The notes under the pieces: model-generated
Told to the model about the DNA's origin: nothing
What the model saw: the letters and a program-made list of their open reading frames with translations, nothing else
Databases searched by the model: none
DNA from: a virus
DNA length: 39,881 bases
Direction: 5' to 3' (one strand)
IMG/VR virus record: IMGVR_UViG_3300044678_001288
Location: 1 to 39,881 of that record
Program-made: the position numbers and the translations under genes
Shown: piece after piece, positions 14,406 to 20,815 of the stretch
Numbering within the stretch: the stretch's first letter is position 1
Layout: each line of letters starts with the position of its first letter

Positions 14406-14629
14406 TCACCAAGAAGACCATCACCAGCGCCGTGGCCGCGGGCTGGATCTCATTCCCGGAGCCCAAGGCCAGGGAACTGTCGAGGAACTGGGCGCAGCCG
14501 GTCGAGGCCTTCGACAGCGAGCTGGCCTACCGGCTGTGGGATAACGGTGCCGACACCGACACCGTGGCCCGGGCCATCGGATGCAAGCGCCGGTTCGTGG
14601 CCCAGATCATCAAGGAGCACAAGCGATGA
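14402..14629 (+). CDS. Small helix-turn-helix protein
   Basis: A 75-residue protein from GTG 14402, overlapping the resolvase stop (GTGA). The C-terminal 30 residues (AYRLWDNGADTDTVARAIG then RRFVAQIIKEHK) fit a helix-turn-helix. Its stop overlaps the ATG of the next gene. Likely a regulator or DNA-binding accessory; target unknown. Confidence 0.75.
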   Translation: MITKKTITSAVAAGWISFPEPKARELSRNWAQPVEAFDSELAYRLWDNGADTDTVARAIGCKRRFVAQIIKEHKR

Positions 14630-14784
14630 AACCAAAACCCAAACGTCCCGTTGCTAAGATGTTTGTCGTGTCAGACGACACGCACAAGCGACTCAAAGAA
14701 TACGCAAAGCGCAAAGGCTATAAGCTGCAATACGTCGCGGACGAAGCGGTGAGTGAGTACTTGGAAGGAAAGGAAACCAAATGA
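14626..14784 (+). CDS. Ribbon-helix-helix-like small DNA-binding protein B
   Basis: A 52-residue protein: MKPKPKRPVAKMFVV, then SDDTHKRLKEYAKRKGYKLQ and YVADEAVSEYLEG. It matches the protein at 13816 at THK.L.EY...G.KLQ.VAD.A, so the two are diverged paralogues. It is more AT-rich than its neighbours and starts a run of smaller, less GC-rich genes. An operator-binding dimer, or a heterodimer with the paralogue, is plausible. Confidence 0.75.
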   Translation: MKPKPKRPVAKMFVVSDDTHKRLKEYAKRKGYKLQYVADEAVSEYLEGKETK

Positions 14785-15131
14785 ACATCGAACAAACCAA
14801 AGAAGCCATCAAAGTAATGCAGGCATTTGTGGATGGGAAGGAAGTGCAAGCCCGTGATGTGGGACTTGAAAGATGGAACGCTGTAATCATACCCAGGTGG
14901 AATTTGGAGGATTTCGAATACCGCATCAAACCCACCCCAACACTCCGCCCGTGGACTACGGATGAGGTGCCGCTGGGTTCAATAATGAGGACCAAAGGAT
15001 TGGAAGGACGATGCATTATCATAGACACAGAAACTTCAGACGATAGATCCTATTGGTTGAACGCCAGAGAACATAGCACCGACGGCGGTAAAACATGGCA
15101 CCCGTGCGGGGTGATGGAGGAAGCGAAATGA
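14781..15131 (+). CDS. Conserved phage protein with WNLEDFEYRIKP motif
   Basis: A 116-residue protein. The first half (EAIKVMQAFVDGKEVQ, then WNLEDFEYRIKP) matches a short domain I know from many phage proteins, where a helix precedes W...W..E.FEYRIKP. The second half (RPWTTDEVPLGSIM, then RSYWLNAREHSTDGGKTW) also recurs in phage proteins. Function is not established. It overlaps both neighbours by ATGA. Confidence 0.78.
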   Translation: MNIEQTKEAIKVMQAFVDGKEVQARDVGLERWNAVIIPRWNLEDFEYRIKPTPTLRPWTTDEVPLGSIMRTKGLEGRCIIIDTETSDDRSYWLNAREHSTDGGKTWHPCGVMEEAK

Positions 15132-15427
15132 GCGACACCCCAATATCAGACAGTACACCTCACAACGTGGCCGAACTCGGTATGCTGTGCAGGAGTCTCG
15201 AACGCGAACTCACCGCGTCCAACGCAATCATTCGGCAGCAGCAATTGTTGGATGAACAAAACCTACGGCTTCAAGACCGCATCAAGCGGCTGGAGGAGGC
15301 GCTTAACGGAACCGTTAAATGGATAGTGGATCTGGCTGACAGCGGAGACGCTGGATTCTGGAATCCTGAAGAGCAGTCTGTGATAATCGCAGCAAGAGCA
15401 GCACTTAACAAGGAGGCCAAGCCGTGA
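15128..15427 (+). CDS. Small coiled-coil protein with RIKRLEEAL motif
   Basis: A 99-residue protein from ATG 15128 (MSDTPISDSTPHNVAEL), after GGAGGAAG. Residues about 20-60 form a coiled coil (LERELTASNAIIRQQQ then RLQDRIKRLEEAL). The C-terminus is helical (EEQSVIIAARAALNKEA). Bases 15277-15296 match 15768-15787 in the next gene with one difference, suggesting duplicated sequence. Function unknown. Confidence 0.7.
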   Translation: MSDTPISDSTPHNVAELGMLCRSLERELTASNAIIRQQQLLDEQNLRLQDRIKRLEEALNGTVKWIVDLADSGDAGFWNPEEQSVIIAARAALNKEAKP

Positions 15428-15870
15428 GCGAATACATGAATCCAATAAAATCAGTCAGCATTCAATTGTGTGACGAGCCATTGCTTACAATCCATTGCGA
15501 TGGACGCGTCACGGCCAGCGACAAACTCAAGCCCGAAGAGACAGCCAGACTTGCGCTTGATGAATTAAGGAAGCAATGGCTGAACGACGCGCAGGCAGTA
15601 AAGATTCGTGAGCTTAAAGTTCAGATCGAACGTCTGGATAAATGGAAGCAGTCGGCCTTAGAGATAGAGCGCGAATGGGACGCAAACGCCATAGCGACAA
15701 TGCTTGGAGGAAGGCTGGGAGAGTCTCATCGAAAGGTAATTCAGCGGGAAGTCCCCAAGCTACTGATCCGCATCAAACGGCTGGAGGCAGCGGGGGATGA
15801 AGCAATCTACCCCTTTGAATATGCGGCCAGAGTGAGAATTTGGACAGAAGCCAAGGAGGACAAGCCATGA
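15424..15870 (+). CDS. Hypothetical coiled-coil protein, GTG start
   Basis: A 148-residue protein from GTG 15424 (GTGA overlap). A short beta domain (VSIQLCDEPLLTIHCDGRVTAS) precedes helices (ELKVQIERLDKWKQS and LLIRIKRLEAAGDEA). The RIKRLE motif recurs in its neighbours. It may be a composite of an unrelated N-terminus with the shared coiled-coil segment. Confidence 0.7.
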   Translation: MSEYMNPIKSVSIQLCDEPLLTIHCDGRVTASDKLKPEETARLALDELRKQWLNDAQAVKIRELKVQIERLDKWKQSALEIEREWDANAIATMLGGRLGESHRKVIQREVPKLLIRIKRLEAAGDEAIYPFEYAARVRIWTEAKEDKP

Positions 15871-16046
15871 GTGAATACGAACACAATGAGCATTTGCTCG
15901 ACGAAATTCAGAGACTCCGTGAATCCAACTTCCACCTTCGCAAAGACTGCGAGGAGCAGAAGCAGCGCATCAAACAACTGGAGCAGGAGAACGACGCTCT
16001 CCGTGCCGATCTGCTGCTGTGGAATGAGAAGGAGGAGAAGCTGTGA
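15867..16046 (+). CDS. Small coiled-coil protein with RIKQLEQE motif
   Basis: A 59-residue, nearly all-helical protein (MSEYEHNEHLLDEIQRL, then EEQKQRIKQLEQENDAL). Hydrophobic residues at heptad spacing indicate a coiled coil over most of its length. It belongs to the run of genes sharing RIKxLE. Function unknown. Confidence 0.65.
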   Translation: MSEYEHNEHLLDEIQRLRESNFHLRKDCEEQKQRIKQLEQENDALRADLLLWNEKEEKL

Positions 16047-16258
16047 GCCATCTTGTTAACGCCAACAAAAAGGTCGTCAGCAAAACACCGCGCACAGACC
16101 GACAGCCGATTGTCACCGTGGCGTTCCAGCACTTCGTGAAGGCTGGCTTCGCCCGTCAGCTAGAGAGGCAACTGGCTGGAGCGAATAAACGCATCAAAGA
16201 ACTCGAAGCCAAGATCGCTGAACTCCACGACTTGGAGAAATGGTTGGAGGGAAGATGA
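16043..16258 (+). CDS. Small coiled-coil protein with RIKELEAKI motif, GTG start
   Basis: A 71-residue protein from GTG 16043. It contains SKTPRTDRQPIVTV, then FARQLERQLAGANKRIKELE, a pattern I recall from small phage proteins (TPRTD....FARQLERE). The C-terminal half is a coiled coil. Function unknown. Confidence 0.68.
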   Translation: MSHLVNANKKVVSKTPRTDRQPIVTVAFQHFVKAGFARQLERQLAGANKRIKELEAKIAELHDLEKWLEGR

Positions 16259-16539
16259 AACTCACCAAAAGACAAGAGCAGATGCTGATTAACGCAATCA
16301 GACCACTGATAAAAGCTGATTCAGTTTGTCAGTTCTGCAATCACAATATGTTTGGAATTGGACCAGTCGTGGATACTAGGGAGTACAACGATGGGATAGG
16401 ATCAGAATTGATTCAAGGTGCAGCACATATTCCGTTCGCGTCTGTTGCCTGTATCAAATGCGGACATACTTACCTGTTCAATGCCATTGCACTTGGACTT
16501 GTTGATCCAAGCAATGGAAAGCTAAAGGACGGAGAATGA
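16255..16539 (+). CDS. Zinc-ribbon hypothetical protein
   Basis: A 94-residue protein. After a charged N-terminal helix (MKLTKRQEQMLINAI), VCQFCNH and VACIKCGHTYLF provide two CxxC knuckles about 50 residues apart, the pattern of a zinc ribbon. The insert between them is long. Locally AT-rich. Such proteins bind DNA, RNA or protein; no target is visible. Confidence 0.72.
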   Translation: MKLTKRQEQMLINAIRPLIKADSVCQFCNHNMFGIGPVVDTREYNDGIGSELIQGAAHIPFASVACIKCGHTYLFNAIALGLVDPSNGKLKDGE

Positions 16540-16757
16540 ATGTACCCATCGGCCCTGCCGCATTCGTGTTCCGTCACAATCGAACCGGCCAGATTGTCGT
16601 CGCACCCAGCGAGCGGTGGCATGAGTTCTACGACAACAAAGAGGACTGGGAACACACTGCGAGCGTGAATGCTTGCGGAGCTTTACAGTACATCATCGAC
16701 GCCAAACCGGCTGAGAGGAACCGATACATCAAGTCACTTACTACCGAGAAACCATGA
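16536..16757 (+). CDS. Small hypothetical protein
   Basis: A 73-residue protein (MNVPIGPAAFVFRHN, then RTGQIVVAPSERWHEFYDN). It looks like a single alpha/beta domain and overlaps both neighbours by four bases. No family recognised. Confidence 0.65.
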   Translation: MNVPIGPAAFVFRHNRTGQIVVAPSERWHEFYDNKEDWEHTASVNACGALQYIIDAKPAERNRYIKSLTTEKP

Positions 16758-17020
16758 CCATCGAAGAAATGAGAACCATCGACGCCGCCAAAACGTACAA
16801 GGAGTTGGAGGAGGCCCGTGCCAGGATCGCGCACCTGGACAACCGCATCGACCTGCTCATGTCCGCAAACGCTGACGTTGCTCGCATTGCCGGCGAGCGC
16901 GACAAGGCTGAGAAGCGTGTCCTTTACCTGGAGGCTGCGCTCCGCAGGATCGCGAACACCGACTACCGAGGAAACCGCTCGACCGAATCTCAGATCGCCG
17001 CAGAGGCGTTGAAACCATGA
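16754..17020 (+). CDS. Small coiled-coil protein
   Basis: An 88-residue protein. Residues 10-65 are a coiled coil (KTYKELEEARARIAHLDNRI, then ERDKAEKRVLYLEAAL), followed by ALRRIANTDYRGN, a C-terminal segment common in small phage coiled-coil proteins. It is related in style, less clearly in sequence, to the RIKxLE genes upstream. Confidence 0.68.
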   Translation: MTIEEMRTIDAAKTYKELEEARARIAHLDNRIDLLMSANADVARIAGERDKAEKRVLYLEAALRRIANTDYRGNRSTESQIAAEALKP

Positions 17021-17217
17021 TCACCAAACTCCACGAACTCCCCAGCGATCACCCGTTGCGGAACACGGCCATCCAGCACATCGACGTAAGGATTAAATGC
17101 AGGCACAGCGGGACCACCCGGGACCCGCGGACCTGGCGCATCAAGAACGACACCTACAACAGGCTGTGCGACACCTGGCAGAACAACTTCGACTTCATCA
17201 TCCAACCAGCAGCATGA
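17017..17217 (+). CDS. Small hypothetical protein
   Basis: A 66-residue protein (MITKLHELPSDHPLRN). The central segment is basic (DVRIKCRHSGTTRDPRTWR) and the C-terminus aromatic (YNRLCDTWQNNFDF). It may bind nucleic acid, but no motif settles this. ATGA overlaps on both sides. Confidence 0.65.
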   Translation: MITKLHELPSDHPLRNTAIQHIDVRIKCRHSGTTRDPRTWRIKNDTYNRLCDTWQNNFDFIIQPAA

Positions 17218-17369
17218 GCGAGAACACAGTGGCCAAGAAACTCAAGCAGGGCGACGGCGTCTACTGCATCAGCAAGCAGGAGGCCGGCGCGATCTACAAG
17301 GCGGCCCGGGACTACAAGGTTGACGACGTCAGCTACTGGCGGCGCAAGCGCGGGAAAGGCTCCAAGTGA
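17214..17369 (+). CDS. Small basic hypothetical protein
   Basis: A 51-residue protein (MSENTVAKKLKQGDGVY). It contains SKQEAGAIYKAARDYK and ends in a Lys/Arg-rich tail (YWRRKRGKGSK). The layout is like a minimal DNA-binding domain. Its stop overlaps the GTG of the next gene. Unrecognised. Confidence 0.62.
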   Translation: MSENTVAKKLKQGDGVYCISKQEAGAIYKAARDYKVDDVSYWRRKRGKGSK

Positions 17370-17584
17370 GAGACTTCGACGTGGCCAGGACGATGATCGA
17401 ATACGGCGGGTCATTCGTTCGCAAGCTGGGTGCCGCGGTGATGGTGGCCGACCCAGAGAACCTGGCGAAGATCAAGACGACGTGGCCCGACTACTGGGCG
17501 CAGTACCAGCGCATGGCCCAGCAAATTTCCGAGGTCGAAAAGCAGGCCTCGATTCAACACAACAACAACAACAACACAAAGTAA
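17366..17584 (+). CDS. Small hypothetical protein with Asn-rich tail, GTG start
   Basis: A 72-residue protein from GTG 17366 (GTGA overlap). A helix (DVARTMIEYGGSFVRKLG) and WPDYWAQYQRMAQQI precede the C-terminal tail QHNNNNNTK, encoded by a CAA/AAC microsatellite at about 17557-17580. The microsatellite may double as an unstructured leader for the SSB-like gene, whose ATG is 5 bases after this stop. Confidence 0.65.
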   Translation: MRDFDVARTMIEYGGSFVRKLGAAVMVADPENLAKIKTTWPDYWAQYQRMAQQISEVEKQASIQHNNNNNTK

Positions 17585-17589
17585 GACGT

Positions 17590-18372
17590 ATGATAATCAG
17601 TGCAACAGGCGGTAAGAAGGACTTCGCGCCGTGCCCCGAGTTCTCGGGCAGAGCGGTGTGCGTGGACGTGACTCCGTTGAAGGAGTACGAGACCGAGTAC
17701 GGCGTGAAGCAGAAGTTCAAGTTCGCGTTCGAGATCGAGTTGATCGACGACAGCAGGGACCCGGTGCAGCCCTGGGTGGTGTTCACCAAGCCCATGGTGC
17801 CGAGCCTGCATGAGAAGGCGGCGCTGACCAAGTTCCTCAAGGACTGGTTCGGCCGGAAGTTGACCGACCAGGAGAACAAGAGTCTGGATCTGGAGAGCCT
17901 CATCGGGCGGCCGGCCAGCCTGGTCATCGGGCATGAGCAGAGCGCGGACGGGAGCAAGACCTACGCGAACATCAAGTTGATCATGGCGCACAAGGCAGGC
18001 GAGCCGCTGCCAGCGAGCGGGCTGTGGGTGCGGCTGCAGGACCGGCCTGCGAAGGATGGAGCCGAGGGCAAGGCAGCGCCGGCAACAGGCGACTCGAGCT
18101 TCCGCAAGACCTCGGGCGGTGGACAGCCTCCGGCGGACGATGCGTCCAAGGTCAAGGTTCACGTCGGGAAGCACAAAGGCATTGAGCTCCGGGAGCTGAC
18201 CGAGGAGAGCATCACGAGCCTGATTGAGCACTGGCTGCCCAAGGCCCGGGCCGAGGTCAAGCAGAGCGCGGACGACAAGCGCCTGATCAACGGCCTGATG
18301 TGGTACCAGGCCAAGTTCAAGGCTGACGAGGAAGCCCAGGTCAAAGAGGAGCAGGACAGCCTGCCCTACTGA
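17590..18372 (+). CDS. Probable single-stranded DNA-binding protein
   Basis: A 260-residue protein from ATG 17590. The N-terminal 140 residues are beta-rich and OB-fold-like (SGRAVCVDVTPLKEYET, then KFKFAFEIELIDD and VVFTKPMVPSLHEKAAL). A Gly/Ala/Pro-rich linker (about 155-190) follows, then a helical domain (KVKVHVGKHKGIELREL). The protein ends in an acidic tip, EEQDSLPY, resembling the DxxPF tail by which SSB proteins recruit partners. From memory, the PMVPSLHEKAAL segment is common in a family of phage proteins near replication genes. It heads the block of exonuclease, helicase and primase. SSB is inferred from these features, not from a canonical signature. Confidence 0.7.
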   Translation: MIISATGGKKDFAPCPEFSGRAVCVDVTPLKEYETEYGVKQKFKFAFEIELIDDSRDPVQPWVVFTKPMVPSLHEKAALTKFLKDWFGRKLTDQENKSLDLESLIGRPASLVIGHEQSADGSKTYANIKLIMAHKAGEPLPASGLWVRLQDRPAKDGAEGKAAPATGDSSFRKTSGGGQPPADDASKVKVHVGKHKGIELRELTEESITSLIEHWLPKARAEVKQSADDKRLINGLMWYQAKFKADEEAQVKEEQDSLPY

Positions 18373-18375
18373 GCC

Positions 18376-18777
18376 ATGAACCCGACCAAGAAGAAGTACA
18401 CCAAGGTGGCCCACCTCATCCCCGAGGTCATGCAGTTGAGGGCCGAGGGTAAGAGTATCACACAGATCGGCGAGGTCATGGGCCTGACTAAGCAGCGCAT
18501 CAGCCAGATCTCGCAGGCGGCCAAGATCAAGGCCGAAATCCAGGCGCAGTGGGGCTGGCCCTTCACCACGCGCACCTTCAATATCCTGGACCGCATGGCG
18601 GTGAAGGACAAGAGCGAGGCCCTGAGCCTGTACACGTCCGGGCACCTGCATCCCAATGCCGTCACAGGCTTCGGATGGAAGTCCTACTCCGAGATCTGCG
18701 AGTGGCTGGCCGTGCCGGTGCTCCTGAAGAGGCCCAAAGAACCCAAGCTGTGCCCGCACTGCGGGAAGCAGATCTGA
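18376..18777 (+). CDS. Helix-turn-helix protein with C-terminal CxxC
   Basis: A 133-residue protein. Residues 14-50 (IPEVMQLRAEGKSITQIGEV, then GLTKQRISQISQAA) are a clear helix-turn-helix. The C-terminus, LCPHCGKQI, is half a zinc ribbon and could bind metal as a dimer. It lies between the SSB-like gene and a structured gap, and could regulate the replication block. Its stop is followed directly by CAACTTT, echoing the motif in the early gaps. Confidence 0.75.
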   Translation: MNPTKKKYTKVAHLIPEVMQLRAEGKSITQIGEVMGLTKQRISQISQAAKIKAEIQAQWGWPFTTRTFNILDRMAVKDKSEALSLYTSGHLHPNAVTGFGWKSYSEICEWLAVPVLLKRPKEPKLCPHCGKQI

Positions 18778-18879
18778 CAACTTTCCCGGCAGCCCGTTGC
18801 TGCTGGGGACTCATGGACAAGCGGGGGGTGCGCATCCGCTGACAAACGCACAACTACCAATCCAAACCGTTTTAGTATT
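18778..18879 (+). promoter_or_regulatory. Structured gap before the exonuclease gene
   Basis: The gap opens with (TGA)CAACTTT, as at 11274. A hairpin at about 18784-18806 pairs CCCGGCAGC with GCTGCTGGG (one G.U) around CCGTT. A second pairs AGCGG (from 18820) with CCGCT (ending 18841) across an 11-base loop, followed by GACAAAC. An A/T-rich stretch, TTTTAGTATTATG, leads into the ATG at 18880. No T run follows either stem, so termination is doubtful. The GG-pentad array and the RCGGTA loop are absent. Confidence 0.5.
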
Positions 18880-19542
18880 ATGCCAGCAAACCCACGTATT
18901 TACTTCGACATCGAGACAGGACCGCTCCCTATTGCGGAGCTGGTCATCCCACCGTTTGACCCCGCTGCGGTCAAGCTGGGCAACATCAAGAACCCGGACA
19001 TCATCGCGGAGAAGATCCAACGGGCCGAGGAGAACCACGTCAGCGACTACATCAAGAACGCGGCACTGGATGCCTTGAGCGGCCAGGTGCTGGCCATCGG
19101 ATACCGTGTCGAGCATGAGCAGCCCGCGGTGCTCTGCGCCGATACGGATGGCGAGAAGGCCATGCTGCTGCAGTTCTGGTCGCTGCTCGACAGTTTCGAG
19201 CGCAAGCCGCAGTTGATCGGATTCAATACCAAGCCGTTCGACCTGCCGTTCCTGTTCAAGCGGTCCTGGAAGCACCGGATCACCGTGCCCTATTGGATGC
19301 GCAATGGCAGGTATTGGACCGACCTGATCGTGGACCTGCGCGAGGTGTGGCAGCTAGGCGACAGCCGGGCGCACGGCAGCCTGGCCGCGATCTCGAGGCA
19401 CCTCGGGCTGGGCGACAAGGCCGGCAACGGGGCGCACTTCCACGAGCTCTTCAAGACCGACCGCGAGGCTGCCATTGCCTACTGCCTGCGCGACGTGGAA
19501 CTCACTCAGAAGGTCTCCGACATCCTTATCCCGACCTACTGA
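18880..19542 (+). CDS. DnaQ-like 3'-5' exonuclease
   Basis: A 220-residue protein with the three exonuclease motifs of the DEDD/RNase H-like family: YFDIETGP (D10, E12; Exo I), LIGFNTKPFDLPFL (N116, D121; Exo II) and YCLRDVELTQ (Y201, D205; Exo III, YxxxD type). It resembles the stand-alone proofreading-type domains of B-family polymerases and phage exonucleases. No polymerase is encoded nearby, so it may trim DNA ends, work in recombination, or act with the host polymerase. Confidence 0.88.
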   Translation: MPANPRIYFDIETGPLPIAELVIPPFDPAAVKLGNIKNPDIIAEKIQRAEENHVSDYIKNAALDALSGQVLAIGYRVEHEQPAVLCADTDGEKAMLLQFWSLLDSFERKPQLIGFNTKPFDLPFLFKRSWKHRITVPYWMRNGRYWTDLIVDLREVWQLGDSRAHGSLAAISRHLGLGDKAGNGAHFHELFKTDREAAIAYCLRDVELTQKVSDILIPTY

Positions 19543-19546
19543 TCCG

Positions 19547-20815
19547 ATGACTACAAGCCCGTCTGTCCATGTGATCGAGGACGACTTCGATCCGACGCCC
19601 GAGGACCGCTTCATGGTCTGGGCAAAATCCTTCGGGAACGTCTTCCTCACAGGGCAGGCGGGCACCGGCAAGTCCACGCTGCTGCGGGAGTTCCTGAGCA
19701 GGGTGGAAGGAGTCCGGGACGTGGCTATCACGGCCCCGACAGGCATTGCCGCGTTGAACGTGGGCGGGACCACCGTGCACAGATGGTGCGGGATGCAGTT
19801 GGGGCCGCAGGATGGCGAGGACTTCCTGCAGGCTGCCGAGCGGCTGGAGGAGCAGCCTTCGATTCATGGAGCCCGCAAGCGGGTGCGGAGCACCGAGGTG
19901 CTGGTGGTCGACGAGATCAGTATGATGGCCGGCAGGCACCTCGACTTCCTGAACTACTGGGTGAAGCGGATCAGAGAAGACAGCAGGCCCTTCGGCGGGT
20001 TACAGGTTATCTTCCTGGGCGACTTCCTGCAGTTGCCGCCGGTCAGGACCGACCAGAGCAAGGCCTACGACTGGGCTTTCCTGAGTCAGGCTTGGGAGGA
20101 GGCCGACTTCAAGACGATCAAGCTCGAGAAGGTGCGGAGGCAGAATGACCTGCCGTTCATCGAGATGCTGAGCGGGTTCCGGGTGGGCAGGATGAAGCCG
20201 CGGGACAACCAACTGCTGCGGAGTGCGCTCAGGATGAACCCGCCGGAGCACATTACCCGGCTGATGACGCACAACGTGCAGGTGGATAAGTGGAATAACT
20301 ATCGACTGAGTTCGATTGATGGCCCGATTGCTGTGTTTGACTCCGAGGTTAGGGGCGTGGATCAGGCGGTGGAGTTCGCCACCAAGAACATGAGCACGCC
20401 GCGGGTGCTGCAGTTGAAGCCCGGGGCTGCGGTCATGTTCACCGCGAACGATGCGGAGCAGGGCTTCTACAATGGGCAGGTGGGCCGGGTGGTGGAGTTT
20501 CGGGGTGGGGATATCGTGGTCGAGAGCCGCGGTGAGAAGATTTGCTTGGGTCGGCGCAAATGGTTCTTTGAGAGTCTGGGGGTGACCGTCCAACAATACC
20601 CGCTCCGATTGGCCTACGCGATGACCATACACCGGGCGCAGGGACTGACCCTGGATGCCGCGAGGATTGATATACGGGCGGCCCGGGAGCCCGGGCAGGC
20701 CTACGTGGCACTGAGCCGGGTGCGGACACTGGGCGGGATCTACCTGACCGAGTGGCCGAAGGGCTGGTTTATCAGCGAGGAGGCGTTGCGGTTTGAAAGG
20801 CGTGAAGAGGTATGA
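19547..20815 (+). CDS. Pif1/RecD-like SF1 DNA helicase
   Basis: A 422-residue protein from ATG 19547. Motif I is FLTGQAGTGKST (K42), motif II VLVVDEISMM (D122, E123), motif III VIFLGDFLQLPPV; later motifs are TIHRAQGLTLDAA and YVALSRVRT. These define a superfamily 1B (5'-3') helicase of the Pif1/Dda type. Its length is close to minimal phage versions. It lies between the exonuclease and the primase-helicase and probably helps fork progress or recombination. The stop overlaps the next ATG. Confidence 0.92.
   Translation: MTTSPSVHVIEDDFDPTPEDRFMVWAKSFGNVFLTGQAGTGKSTLLREFLSRVEGVRDVAITAPTGIAALNVGGTTVHRWCGMQLGPQDGEDFLQAAERLEEQPSIHGARKRVRSTEVLVVDEISMMAGRHLDFLNYWVKRIREDSRPFGGLQVIFLGDFLQLPPVRTDQSKAYDWAFLSQAWEEADFKTIKLEKVRRQNDLPFIEMLSGFRVGRMKPRDNQLLRSALRMNPPEHITRLMTHNVQVDKWNNYRLSSIDGPIAVFDSEVRGVDQAVEFATKNMSTPRVLQLKPGAAVMFTANDAEQGFYNGQVGRVVEFRGGDIVVESRGEKICLGRRKWFFESLGVTVQQYPLRLAYAMTIHRAQGLTLDAARIDIRAAREPGQAYVALSRVRTLGGIYLTEWPKGWFISEEALRFERREEV

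Noticed and set aside
17554-18780. 408-residue open frame on the minus strand
   Set aside because: It lies opposite the SSB-like and HTH genes, is rich in Leu/Arg/His as expected of an antisense frame in GC-rich DNA, and has no recognisable motif.
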